Of a stretch of 5,992 nt of DNA, positions 1-4,992 are shown piece after piece. Source of the DNA: an uncultured Actinomycetes bacterium (GTDB lineage: Bacteria > Actinomycetota > Acidimicrobiia > Acidimicrobiales > Acidimicrobilacustridaceae). The translations under genes and the position numbers were made by a program. Below the pieces are notes generated by a model, which saw only the letters and a list, made by a program, of their open reading frames with translations, was not told the origin of the DNA and made no database searches. Location of the stretch: assembly GCA_945957335.1 (NCBI GenBank), contig CAMFLJ010000242.1:1-5992 (forward strand), given 5' to 3'. Within the stretch, counting starts at the first letter, position 1, and each line of letters starts with the position of its first letter.

Positions 1-719
1 GTCTTGATCACCCGGTGCGGGGCGCCGTCGATCTTGGTGGTGACGAGGGTGCCGGTGACCGGGGTGCCGAGGTAGGCCTTCTTGACCTCGGGCGGCACGG
101 CCGAGTCGGACGTGAGCAGGAAGCGGGTGCCCATGGCGATGCCCGACGCGCCGTACGCCAGCGCCGAGACGAGGCCGCGGCCGTCGAAGTAGCCGCCGGC
201 GGCCACGACGGGCACCTTGCCCTCGACCACGTCGACGACCTCGGGGAGCAGCAGCGAGGTGGGCACGGCGCCGGTGTGGCCACCGCCCTCGCCGCCCTGC
301 ACGAGGATGGCGTCGACGCCCCACTCCATGACCTTCTCGGCGTGGCGCTTGGCCCCGATCGAGGGCATGACCTTCACGCCGTGGTCGTGGAGGTGGACGA
401 TGAGGTCCTTCTTGGGGGCCTGGGCGAACGACGCCACCGGCACGCCCTCACGGATGAGGAGGTCGACGCGCTGGCGGATGTCGTCGGCGTCGGCGCGCAT
501 GTTGACCCCGAACGGGGCCTGGGTGCGGCGCTTCACGTCGGCGATGGCCCGCACCAGCTCGTCGTAGGTCATCGTCGCCGAGGCGATGATGCCGAACGCG
601 CCGGCGTTGCAGGTGGCCGACACCAGCTTGGGCCCGGCCACCCAGCCCATGCCGGTCTGCACGATCGGGTAGCGCGACCCGAGCAGGTCGACGAGCGGGG
701 TGTGGAGCGCGGGGTGCAT
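1..719 (-). CDS. ipdC: IpdC-like nitronate monooxygenase-family flavoprotein (partial, 3' end outside window)
   Basis: FMN-dependent TIM-barrel protein of the nitronate monooxygenase / 2-nitropropane dioxygenase family. I translated it by hand: about 239 codons are present, with the C-terminal third missing beyond the left edge (mycobacterial IpdC is about 355 aa, from memory). Visible family features are the N-terminal flavin segment PIVQTGMGWVAG (residues 18-29), NAGAFGIIAS (38-47), VQGGEGGGHTG (140-150) with the family His at 148, and the phosphate-binding AAGGYFDG (173-180) followed by GASGIAMGTRF (190-200). In the steroid pathway IpdC acts in the cytoplasm on the CoA thioester left after rings A and B are removed, producing the unsaturated ring C substrate later opened by EchA20. 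The ATG shares one base with the ipdB stop (TGATG) and has no clear Shine-Dalgarno, so translational coupling is likely. The family alone would allow other nitronate monooxygenase-like reductases; placement after ipdAB makes IpdC the best call. Confidence 0.88.
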   Translation of the reverse strand, partial: MHPALHTPLVDLLGSRYPIVQTGMGWVAGPKLVSATCNAGAFGIIASATMTYDELVRAIADVKRRTQAPFGVNMRADADDIRQRVDLLIREGVPVASFAQAPKKDLIVHLHDHGVKVMPSIGAKRHAEKVMEWGVDAILVQGGEGGGHTGAVPTSLLLPEVVDVVEGKVPVVAAGGYFDGRGLVSALAYGASGIAMGTRFLLTSDSAVPPEVKKAYLGTPVTGTLVTTKIDGAPHRVIK

Positions 720-1483
720 CAGGCCGGCGCCGGGAGCTCGCGGTCGCGGAAGCTCCGGGGGTCGAGCACGTCGCGCAGCACGGAGAGCTCTTCGTCGGTG
801 GGCGTGCGGGTGGTGGGCACGTCGCCGTCGATGACCAGCTCGAAGCCGGTGGCGGCCACGACGTCGTCGACCGACACGCCCGGGTGCACCGACGCGAGGC
901 GCATGCGGTGGTCGGGGGTGGCGAAGTCGAGCACGGCCAGGTTGGTGACGACCCGGCGGATCTCGTGGTGCTCCTGCACCCACGGGCCCATCTCGGCGGC
1001 CCGGTCGTACCCGATGCCCGACACGGTGTCGACCTTCTCGACGAAGCACCGGCTGGTGTGGTTGCCGATGAAGTAGGTCGTGGTGTGGTTGATCGTGTTG
1101 CCGGGGGCGCCGCGCACGCCGAGCAGCTGCGCCTTGGGCTGGGCCCACGGACCGATGTTGGCGATGTTCTGGTTGCCGTAGCGGTCGATCTGGGTGGCGC
1201 CCATCACGACGTGGCGGCGGCCGCCCCACAGGGTGTCGAACACGCTGCGGAACGGGATCCAGCCCTCGATCTCCTTGTCGGTGCCACCGACGGGGAGGTC
1301 GTTGGCCACGAAGAAGGCCTCGCCGTCGGAGACGAGGAGGTCGGGCTCGAAGGTGGCCCGGGCCAGGCGGGCGCCGAGCATCGGGATGGTGCCCATGCCG
1401 GAGGCGAAGATCTCGCCGTCGCCGCGGAAGGTGTCGGCCACGGCCGCCACGCAGATCTCACCGAGGGTTGCGTCGGTGCTCAT
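719..1483 (-). CDS. ipdB: IpdB, beta subunit of the COCHEA-CoA ring-cleaving hydrolase
   Basis: A 254-aa protein of the class I CoA-transferase fold (beta-subunit type), the usual length for IpdB. With IpdA it forms a cytoplasmic complex that hydrolyses the last intact steroid ring (COCHEA-CoA) rather than moving CoA between acids; this activity is published knowledge for the mycobacterial and rhodococcal proteins. Seen here: an N-terminal helix, the glycine stretch FASGMGTIPMLGARLA (residues 26-41), and SDGEAFF (52-58) where true transferases carry the SENG motif, so the glutamate position is Asp53. Also present are GGRRHVVMGATQID and the late HPGVSVDDV segment typical of the family. The ATG overlaps the ipdA stop as ATGA (1480-1483). 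Nothing purine-rich stands out upstream, so reinitiation after ipdA is likely. A longer in-frame ORF extends upstream through ipdA DNA, but it is an arginine/proline-rich shadow and was not used. Confidence 0.92.
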   Translation of the reverse strand: MSTDATLGEICVAAVADTFRGDGEIFASGMGTIPMLGARLARATFEPDLLVSDGEAFFVANDLPVGGTDKEIEGWIPFRSVFDTLWGGRRHVVMGATQIDRYGNQNIANIGPWAQPKAQLLGVRGAPGNTINHTTTYFIGNHTSRCFVEKVDTVSGIGYDRAAEMGPWVQEHHEIRRVVTNLAVLDFATPDHRMRLASVHPGVSVDDVVAATGFELVIDGDVPTTRTPTDEELSVLRDVLDPRSFRDRELPAPA

Positions 1484-2337
1484 CGGGAGGCCACCGCCTT
1501 CTGGTAGTCGGCTTCGCTGCCGGAGAGGTAGGTGTCGACGAACGCCTGCCACGCCTCGGGGTCGCCCGCGGCCTTGGCGTAGTCCTTCTGGAACGCCTCG
1601 TCGCGCTCGTAGTCGGGCTGGCAGTTCGTGAAGTGGGCGCCGTTGGGGGCCTCGATCACGCCGTCGACCATCGAGCGGTTGATCTTCAGGGTGTGGAACG
1701 AGCCGTTCTCGAGCAGCTCGGCGGTGGGCACGACCTTCTCGCAGGAGAGGAAGCGCCGGCCGGGGGCGGCGGCGTTGAGGAACAGGTCGTCGAAGTAGAG
1801 GTCGGGCCCGAGGAACTGGGCGTTGCCCCGCTCGTCGGCCCGGTTGAGGTGCACGAAGGCGGCGTCGAGGGTGAGCGCCGGCACGGCCAGCAGCTCCTCG
1901 CCGTCGGCGTAGGGGCTGCGCACCGTCTTGAGGCTGGGGTCGTTCACGACCACGTCGGAGCCGAGGCCCGCCCGGGTGGGCAGGAACGGCAGGCGCAGGG
2001 CTGCGGCGTAGAGGCCCCACTGCAGCATGCCCTCGTCGTACTCGACGACCTCGGGGATGGTGCCGCCCTGGCGGGCCAGGCGGAAGTGGGGCTCGAGGGC
2101 GATCGAGTCGAGCGACACGAAGCCGTAGACGAGCTTGCGGACCTTGCCGGCCGCGCAGAGCAGGCCGACGTCGGGGCCGCCGTAGCTGACGATCGTGAGG
2201 TCCTTCAGCGGGCTGCGGAGGAGGGCGCGGACCGCCGACATGGGCTTGCGGCGGCTGCCCCAACCCCCGATGCCGATGGTCATGCCGTCGGAGAGCGAGG
2301 CGACGGCCTCGTCCTCGGTGGTGAGCTTGCTGGCCAC
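1480..2337 (-). CDS. ipdA: IpdA, alpha subunit of the COCHEA-CoA ring-cleaving hydrolase
   Basis: A 285-aa protein of the class I CoA-transferase fold (alpha-subunit type), partner of IpdB. The N-terminal glycine-rich loop GIGGWGSRRKPMS (residues 22-34) matches the CoA-binding loop of this fold. SYGGPDVGLL (51-60) and EYDEGMLQWGL (99-109) follow. Glu102 in the latter is my candidate for the catalytic glutamate reported in rhodococcal IpdA (recalled as Glu105; not verified by alignment). The start is the GTG at 2337-2335, because the translation becomes family-like there (ASKLTTEDEAVASLSDGMTIG). It shares one base with the echA20 stop (TAGTG), and an AAGGGG Shine-Dalgarno-like run lies 5 nt upstream. 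A longer reading frame through echA20 gives arginine-rich shadow sequence and was rejected. The 3' end overlaps ipdB by 4 nt, the usual arrangement for a stoichiometric two-subunit enzyme. Confidence 0.92.
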   Translation of the reverse strand: MASKLTTEDEAVASLSDGMTIGIGGWGSRRKPMSAVRALLRSPLKDLTIVSYGGPDVGLLCAAGKVRKLVYGFVSLDSIALEPHFRLARQGGTIPEVVEYDEGMLQWGLYAAALRLPFLPTRAGLGSDVVVNDPSLKTVRSPYADGEELLAVPALTLDAAFVHLNRADERGNAQFLGPDLYFDDLFLNAAAPGRRFLSCEKVVPTAELLENGSFHTLKINRSMVDGVIEAPNGAHFTNCQPDYERDEAFQKDYAKAAGDPEAWQAFVDTYLSGSEADYQKAVASR

Positions 2338-3125
2338 TACTTCCCCTTCTCGGTCTTGGTCTCGCCGCTGTTGCCGGCGGTCTTGCCCTCGGTGACGAAG
2401 TCGTCGCGCAGGTCGTCGGAGACGCCCGACAGGTTCAGCTCGAAGGTGAACCCCTGCTCGAAGCGGTAGCTCCGCTTCACGTCCCACAGGTCGATGCCGT
2501 TGAGGCTCTCCTTGGCGGCACGGATGACGGTGGGCGACTTGGCGGCGATGCTGGCGGCGAGCTCGCGGGCGGCGTCGACGAGCTGGTCGGCCGGGACCAC
2601 CCGGCTCACCGAGCCCCAGGCGTGGAGCTGCTCGGCCAGCGCGTTCTGCGACGTGTAGACCATCTCGCGCATCTTGTGCTGCGGCACCAGGCGGCTGAGG
2701 TGGGTGGCGGCGCCCAGCGCCCCACGGTCGACCTCGGGCAGGCCGAACTTGGTGCCCTCGGCGGCGATGATGATGTCGGCGTTGCCGACCAGGCCGATGC
2801 CGCCACCGACGCAGAACCCGTGCGGCGCGGCGATCACCGGCACCTTGCACTCGTAGACCGCGGCGAACGCCTCGTAGCAGCCCCGGTTGGCGCCGATGAG
2901 CGCGTCGAAGCCCTCGGTGTTCTGCATCTCCTTGATGTCGACGCCGGCGTTGAAGCCCTTGCCCTCACCCCGGAGGATCACGGCCCGGACGCTGCGGTCG
3001 TCGCCCAGCCGGCGCACCTCGTCGGCGAGCTGGAACCACTCGGCGACGGTCAGCGCGTTGACGGGCGGGCAGTTCTGGACGACCTCGGCGATGCCGTCAT
3101 CCCCGACGGTGACTTCGATACCCAT
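2337..3125 (-). CDS. echA20: EchA20, crotonase-fold steroid ring D hydrolase
   Basis: A 262-aa enoyl-CoA hydratase/isomerase superfamily protein, slightly longer than mycobacterial EchA20 (about 247 aa, from memory). EchA20 is known to hydrolyse ring D of HIEC-CoA, giving COCHEA-CoA, the substrate of IpdAB. Visible crotonase features: NCPPVNALT near the N-terminus, the first oxyanion-hole segment GKGFNAGVDIKEM (residues 55-67), the second oxyanion-hole stretch GFCVGGGIGLVGNAD (103-117), and FGLPEVDRGALGAATHLSRL (127-146). The first hydratase glutamate (Glu144 in rat crotonase) is Gly111 here, while Glu131 of the PE motif is kept. This argues against a plain hydratase. The last ~17 residues are lysine, glutamate, threonine and glycine rich and end on the ipdA start. 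The gene heads the operon; its ATG has no Shine-Dalgarno and sits 8 nt from a -10 box. Confidence 0.9.
   Translation of the reverse strand: MGIEVTVGDDGIAEVVQNCPPVNALTVAEWFQLADEVRRLGDDRSVRAVILRGEGKGFNAGVDIKEMQNTEGFDALIGANRGCYEAFAAVYECKVPVIAAPHGFCVGGGIGLVGNADIIIAAEGTKFGLPEVDRGALGAATHLSRLVPQHKMREMVYTSQNALAEQLHAWGSVSRVVPADQLVDAARELAASIAAKSPTVIRAAKESLNGIDLWDVKRSYRFEQGFTFELNLSGVSDDLRDDFVTEGKTAGNSGETKTEKGK
2343..2348 (-). promoter_or_regulatory. Shine-Dalgarno of ipdA inside echA20
   Basis: The minus strand reads AAGGGG followed by a 5-nt gap to the GTG at 2337. It lies in the lysine/glutamate-rich 3' end of echA20 and supports the GTG start chosen for ipdA, giving that gene its own initiation signal besides coupling at TAGTG. 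Confidence 0.55.
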
Positions 3126-3133
3126 GGCGGGCG

Positions 3134-3163
3134 ACGCTACACGCCCTTCTGACGGCTCGTCAG
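3134..3163 (-). promoter_or_regulatory. Promoter of the echA20-ipdABC operon (likely leaderless)
   Basis: On the minus strand a TAGCGT -10 box (3139-3134) fits the actinobacterial TANNNT pattern. It lies 8 nt before the ATG at 3125, so transcription should start at or within a base or two of the A of ATG. A weak -35 candidate, CTGACG (3163-3158), sits 18 nt upstream and is one half of the palindrome. No Shine-Dalgarno is present between the -10 box and the ATG. Inferred from sequence only. Confidence 0.5.
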
Positions 3164-3170
3164 ATGGGCG
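3142..3170. promoter_or_regulatory. 29-bp palindromic operator candidate between divergent promoters
   Basis: Two 13-bp arms (3142-3154 and 3158-3170) are perfect reverse complements except for one T/T pair (3147/3165), separated by GCT. The core is TCTGACG-GCT-CGTCAGA. It lies between the -10 boxes of echA20 and the SDR gene and would cover both -35 regions, so one dimeric repressor could control both directions. The size and symmetry suit a TetR-family regulator (the class that includes KstR and KstR2). The sequence does not fit the recalled KstR2 consensus AnCAAGnnCTTGnT. No regulator gene is in the window, so the binding protein is unknown. Confidence 0.65.
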
Positions 3171-3180
3171 GGCGGCCGCG

Positions 3181-3186
3181 TAGGGT
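3181..3186 (+). promoter_or_regulatory. -10 box of the SDR gene
   Basis: TAGGGT matches TANNNT and lies 40 nt upstream of the GTG at 3227, leaving a leader of roughly 33 nt that includes a ribosome binding site. No convincing -35 is seen; the expected position falls in the right arm of the palindrome, which would fit repression or activation through that site. Confidence 0.45.
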
Positions 3187-3215
3187 GCCTCCGTCCCACC
3201 CCGAACGACCGCAGC

Positions 3216-3221
3216 AGGAGG
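3216..3221 (+). promoter_or_regulatory. Shine-Dalgarno of the SDR gene (fixes the GTG start)
   Basis: A perfect AGGAGG lies 5 nt before GTG 3227. It decides the start against the in-frame ATG at 3164, which lies inside the palindrome, upstream of the -10 box, and would add 21 residues that are not SDR-like. Confidence 0.85.
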
Positions 3222-3226
3222 CCCGC

Positions 3227-3988
3227 GTGGCGCTCGAGATCGACCTCACCGGGAAGGCCGTGCTGGTCACCGGTGGCACCAAGGGCGTGGGCCGGGGCAT
3301 CGCCCAGCGCTTCGCCGACGCCGGCGCCTCGGTGGTGGTGTGCGCCCGCCGCGAGCCCGAGGTGGCCCTGCCCGACGGCTGGACCTTCGTGCCCGCCGAC
3401 CTGCGCGACGGCGAGGCCGCCTGGGCCGCCGTCGACGCCGCCCACGGCGTGCACGGCCGCCTCGACTGCGTGGTCAACAACGCGGGCGGCTCGCCGCCCG
3501 CCGACTCGGCCGAGGCCTCGCCCCGCTTCTCCGAGCGCATCGTGGCGCTCAACCTGCTGGCCCCGATGTTCGTGGCCCAGCGGGCGTACCACTACATGAA
3601 GGACCAGCCCGGCGGCGGCTCGATCGTCAACGTGGGGTCGATCGTGGCCCAGCGCCCCTCCCCCACCACCGCCGCCTACGGCGCGGCCAAGGCCGGCCTC
3701 AAGCAGCTCACCCAGACCCTGGCCATGGAGTGGGCGCCGGTCGTGCGGGTCAACTCGATCACCTGCGGCTACATCCTCACCGAGCAGGCGGAGCTGTTCT
3801 ACGGCGACGGCGACACCCGGGCCCAGGTCGAGGCCCTCATCCCCCTCGGCCGCCTGGCGATGCCCACCGACATCGGCGACGTCGCCGTGTGGCTGGCCTC
3901 CGACCTGGCGTCCTACGTCACCGGCGCCGACGTGGCCGCCCACGGCGGCGGCGACCGCCCCCAGGTCGTCGACGAGGGCGGGGCCTAG
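3227..3988 (+). CDS. Short-chain dehydrogenase/reductase, Rv3549c-like
   Basis: A 253-aa classical SDR, the normal length for the family. From the GTG start the NAD(P)-binding motif TGGTKGVGRG is at residues 15-24, NNAGG at 84-88, and the catalytic set is Asn109, Ser138, Tyr151 and Lys155 (YGAAK). Acidic Asp58 in the PADLRD segment contacts adenine in such enzymes. Arg41-Arg42 after the second strand could favour NADP(H), though this is only a guess. The C-terminus carries VTGADVAAHGGGDRP, the late SDR segment near the substrate site. The gene is divergent from echA20 and shares the palindromic control region, as Rv3549c does with Rv3550 in M. tuberculosis. A role in oxidising or reducing a hydroxyacyl-CoA or ketone during ring C/D degradation is inferred from location; the substrate cannot be read from sequence. 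Confidence 0.88.
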   Translation: MALEIDLTGKAVLVTGGTKGVGRGIAQRFADAGASVVVCARREPEVALPDGWTFVPADLRDGEAAWAAVDAAHGVHGRLDCVVNNAGGSPPADSAEASPRFSERIVALNLLAPMFVAQRAYHYMKDQPGGGSIVNVGSIVAQRPSPTTAAYGAAKAGLKQLTQTLAMEWAPVVRVNSITCGYILTEQAELFYGDGDTRAQVEALIPLGRLAMPTDIGDVAVWLASDLASYVTGADVAAHGGGDRPQVVDEGGA

Positions 3989-4004
3989 GCCGACCGGGCG
4001 GGCC

Positions 4005-4038
4005 GCGACCCGAGCGCGATCTGTCGAGGTCGGGTCGC
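4005..4038. terminator. Hairpin between convergent genes, possible bidirectional terminator
   Basis: Perfect 9-bp arms (GCGACCCGA at 4005-4013, TCGGGTCGC at 4030-4038) enclose a 16-nt loop, between the SDR stop (3988) and the lipoprotein stop (4067). A competing outer pairing, CCGGGCG (3994-4000) with CGCCCGG (4036-4042), is also possible. There is no T-tract on either side, so it is a G+C-rich actinobacterial-type hairpin whose terminator activity is inferred from position. Confidence 0.45.
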
Positions 4039-4066
4039 CCGGCGCGCCCCCACGTCGTCGGGCGGC

Positions 4067-4660
4067 TCAGCCCGTCGTCGGCGTCGTCGTGCGCTCGGGG
4101 GCCGGGTGGGCCTCGACGAGGCGACGGAACTCGGCCTCGTCGACCCACCGCAACGAGGCTGCGACGTCGACAAGGGGCCCCTCGACCGTCGTGGGCTGGG
4201 TGCATGCACCCGTGTCGGTGGGTGTGTCCTCGACGTCGAGGTACCCGCCGTCGACCTGGGCGAGGACCATCAACGGCCCGGCCACGGTCTCGGTGGTCGG
4301 CGAACCGCCCTCGCCGCCGGACGTGGAACGACCCCCACAGACCACGAACACCTCGAGCCCGTTGGCGAGGGTCGCCGAGGCGGCGCCCGCGGTGAGGGCA
4401 TCGAAGCCTGCCGCCGTGCCAGGCCGGACCGTCGCCACCGTGCCCGTCCCGCCGTCCGCGTCGGAGCGCAGGATGCCGGAGCCGTACCCCTGGCCCGACG
4501 GGTCCTCGGCCACGACGAGCCCGGGCGTGTCCTCCGGGAGCACGAGGTAGCGCCGGCCCTGGGCCGAGCCACCACCGCTGCTACTGCTGCCACCGCACCC
4601 GGACAGCCCGAGCGCGACGACCACCGCGCCGAGCACCACCCACATCGTCGTCCGCCGCAT
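4067..4660 (-). CDS. Putative secreted lipoprotein of unknown function
   Basis: A 197-aa protein with a typical lipoprotein signal: a short basic start (MRRTT), a hydrophobic stretch of about residues 7-19 and the lipobox LSGC with the lipidated cysteine at 22. It would be anchored on the outer face of the cytoplasmic membrane after signal peptidase II cleavage. A Ser/Gly linker (23-33) follows. The mature part is rich in Gly, Thr, Asp and Val, with only two further cysteines (108 and 153), which could pair. The C-terminus is Thr/Pro rich. I recognise no enzymatic domain. The start is firm, since AGGAGG lies 4 nt upstream. It is convergent with the SDR gene and divergent from the phosphotransferase, so it is a single-gene unit and nothing ties it to steroid degradation except proximity. 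Confidence 0.82.
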   Translation of the reverse strand: MRRTTMWVVLGAVVVALGLSGCGGSSSSGGGSAQGRRYLVLPEDTPGLVVAEDPSGQGYGSGILRSDADGGTGTVATVRPGTAAGFDALTAGAASATLANGLEVFVVCGGRSTSGGEGGSPTTETVAGPLMVLAQVDGGYLDVEDTPTDTGACTQPTTVEGPLVDVAASLRWVDEAEFRRLVEAHPAPERTTTPTTG

Positions 4661-4664
4661 CCCG

Positions 4665-4670
4665 CCTCCT
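4665..4670 (-). promoter_or_regulatory. Shine-Dalgarno of the lipoprotein gene
   Basis: The minus strand reads AGGAGG with a 4-nt gap to the ATG at 4660. It fixes the start just ahead of the signal peptide. Confidence 0.8.
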
Positions 4671-4678
4671 CGCCGCCG

Positions 4679-4706
4679 ACGCTACCGGTTGCCGTGAGTG
4701 ACTCAA
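4679..4706 (-). promoter_or_regulatory. Promoter of the lipoprotein gene
   Basis: The minus strand carries TTGAGT (4706-4701), a 16-nt spacer, and TAGCGT (4684-4679), close to the housekeeping sigma consensus for actinobacteria. The predicted start is near 4672, giving a leader of about 12 nt that just contains the AGGAGG. The spacer runs through the left arm of the adjacent 12-bp inverted repeat. Confidence 0.6.
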
Positions 4707-4728
4707 GAGCGCACCGACGGCAACCGGT
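4684..4728. repeat. 12-bp perfect inverted repeat, 45-bp unit
   Basis: ACCGGTTGCCGT (4684-4695) and its exact reverse complement ACGGCAACCGGT (4717-4728) are separated by 21 nt, which contain a small palindrome GAGTGACTC (4696-4704). The core GGCAACCGGT recurs at 4879-4888 and 4940-4949, linking this unit to the two hairpins downstream. The left arm overlaps the lipoprotein promoter. Confidence 0.75.
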
Positions 4729-4737
4729 CGGCTCACC

Positions 4738-4833
4738 ATGACCGCCCAGGTCGCCGCCGGCGACGAGACCGGCGCCCGCTCGTTCGTCGAGCACAACTGC
4801 GACGACGCGCTCGGCCCCTGGGTCGACGAGTAG
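4738..4833 (+). pseudogene. 31-codon coding-like remnant, possibly a gene 3' end
   Basis: The frame from ATG 4738 to TAG 4831-4833 encodes 31 residues (beginning MTAQVAAGDETG, ending DALGPWVDE). All 31 sense codons end in G or C, as in the real genes here. The in-frame codons just upstream (4702-4728) lose this pattern, and the frame closes at TGA 4699. No Shine-Dalgarno precedes the ATG. The coding signal begins almost exactly where the right arm of the inverted repeat ends (4728). The best reading is the tail of a gene whose 5' part has been lost. A genuine micro-protein is the alternative. No homologue is recognised. Confidence 0.35.
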
Positions 4834-4850
4834 CCCCGGCGCGACCTGCT

Positions 4851-4881
4851 GCCATCTGTCCCGATCGGGCGGACACATGGC
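4851..4881. repeat. Intergenic hairpin repeat, copy 1
   Basis: GCCATCTGTCC (4851-4861) pairs with GGACACATGGC (4871-4881) with one mismatch, around a 9-nt loop containing CGATCG. The right arm continues into the shared CAACCGGTCG. It could also act as a terminator for the lost gene ending at 4833. Confidence 0.7.
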
Positions 4882-4951
4882 AACCGGTCGCACGGCGCGC
4901 CGCCATCGGTTGCCGGATGTCCCGGAACGGCGGACACATGGCAACCGGTCG
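4868..4951 (+). repeat. 23-bp direct repeat, two copies
   Basis: Positions 4868-4890 and 4929-4951 are identical over 23 bp (starting GGCGGACACATGG, ending CAACCGGTCG), offset by 61 bp. Each copy forms the right arm and flank of one hairpin. The last 12 bases also occur at 4719-4730. Confidence 0.9.
4907..4947. repeat. Intergenic hairpin repeat, copy 2
   Basis: CGGTTGCCGGATGTCC (4907-4922) pairs with GGACACATGGCAACCG (4932-4947) with three central mismatches and again a 9-nt loop. It has the same architecture as copy 1 but a longer left arm that includes the GGTTGCC core. Confidence 0.7.
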
Positions 4952-4992
4952 GGGTGAGGACGGTGCCGGCGCGGTCGGACAGACTGTCGGCC

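Noticed and set aside
15..1076. 353-aa plus-strand ORF opposite ipdC/ipdB
   Set aside because: His/Arg/Gly/Val-rich composition with no domain; it is the antisense frame of well-recognised minus-strand genes in GC-rich DNA.
1468..2469. 333-aa plus-strand ORF opposite ipdA
   Set aside because: Low-complexity Val/Gly/Glu/Arg translation; a shadow of IpdA, which has clear CoA-transferase-fold motifs.
3164..3226. Upstream in-frame ATG for the SDR gene
   Set aside because: It lies inside the palindrome and upstream of the -10 box, and adds Arg/Pro-rich residues; the GTG at 3227 has a perfect AGGAGG.
3126..3226. KstR2 box (AnCAAGnnCTTGnT) between echA20 and the SDR gene
   Set aside because: I looked for CAAG/CTTG symmetry in the intergenic region and did not find it; the palindrome there is CTGACG/CGTCAG.
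3137..3943. 268-aa minus-strand ORF opposite the SDR gene
   Set aside because: Gly/His/Ala-rich with no motif, runs over the divergent promoters, and faces an SDR with a complete catalytic tetrad.
4851..4951. Possible CRISPR array
   Set aside because: There are only two identical 23-bp units, each part of a hairpin with related sequence between them; no regular unique spacers and no cas genes.
4978..4988. GACAG-A-CTGTC palindrome just before the phosphotransferase start
   Set aside because: Arms of only 5 bp are expected by chance in this sequence; kept as a note because it overlaps a possible leaderless promoter.
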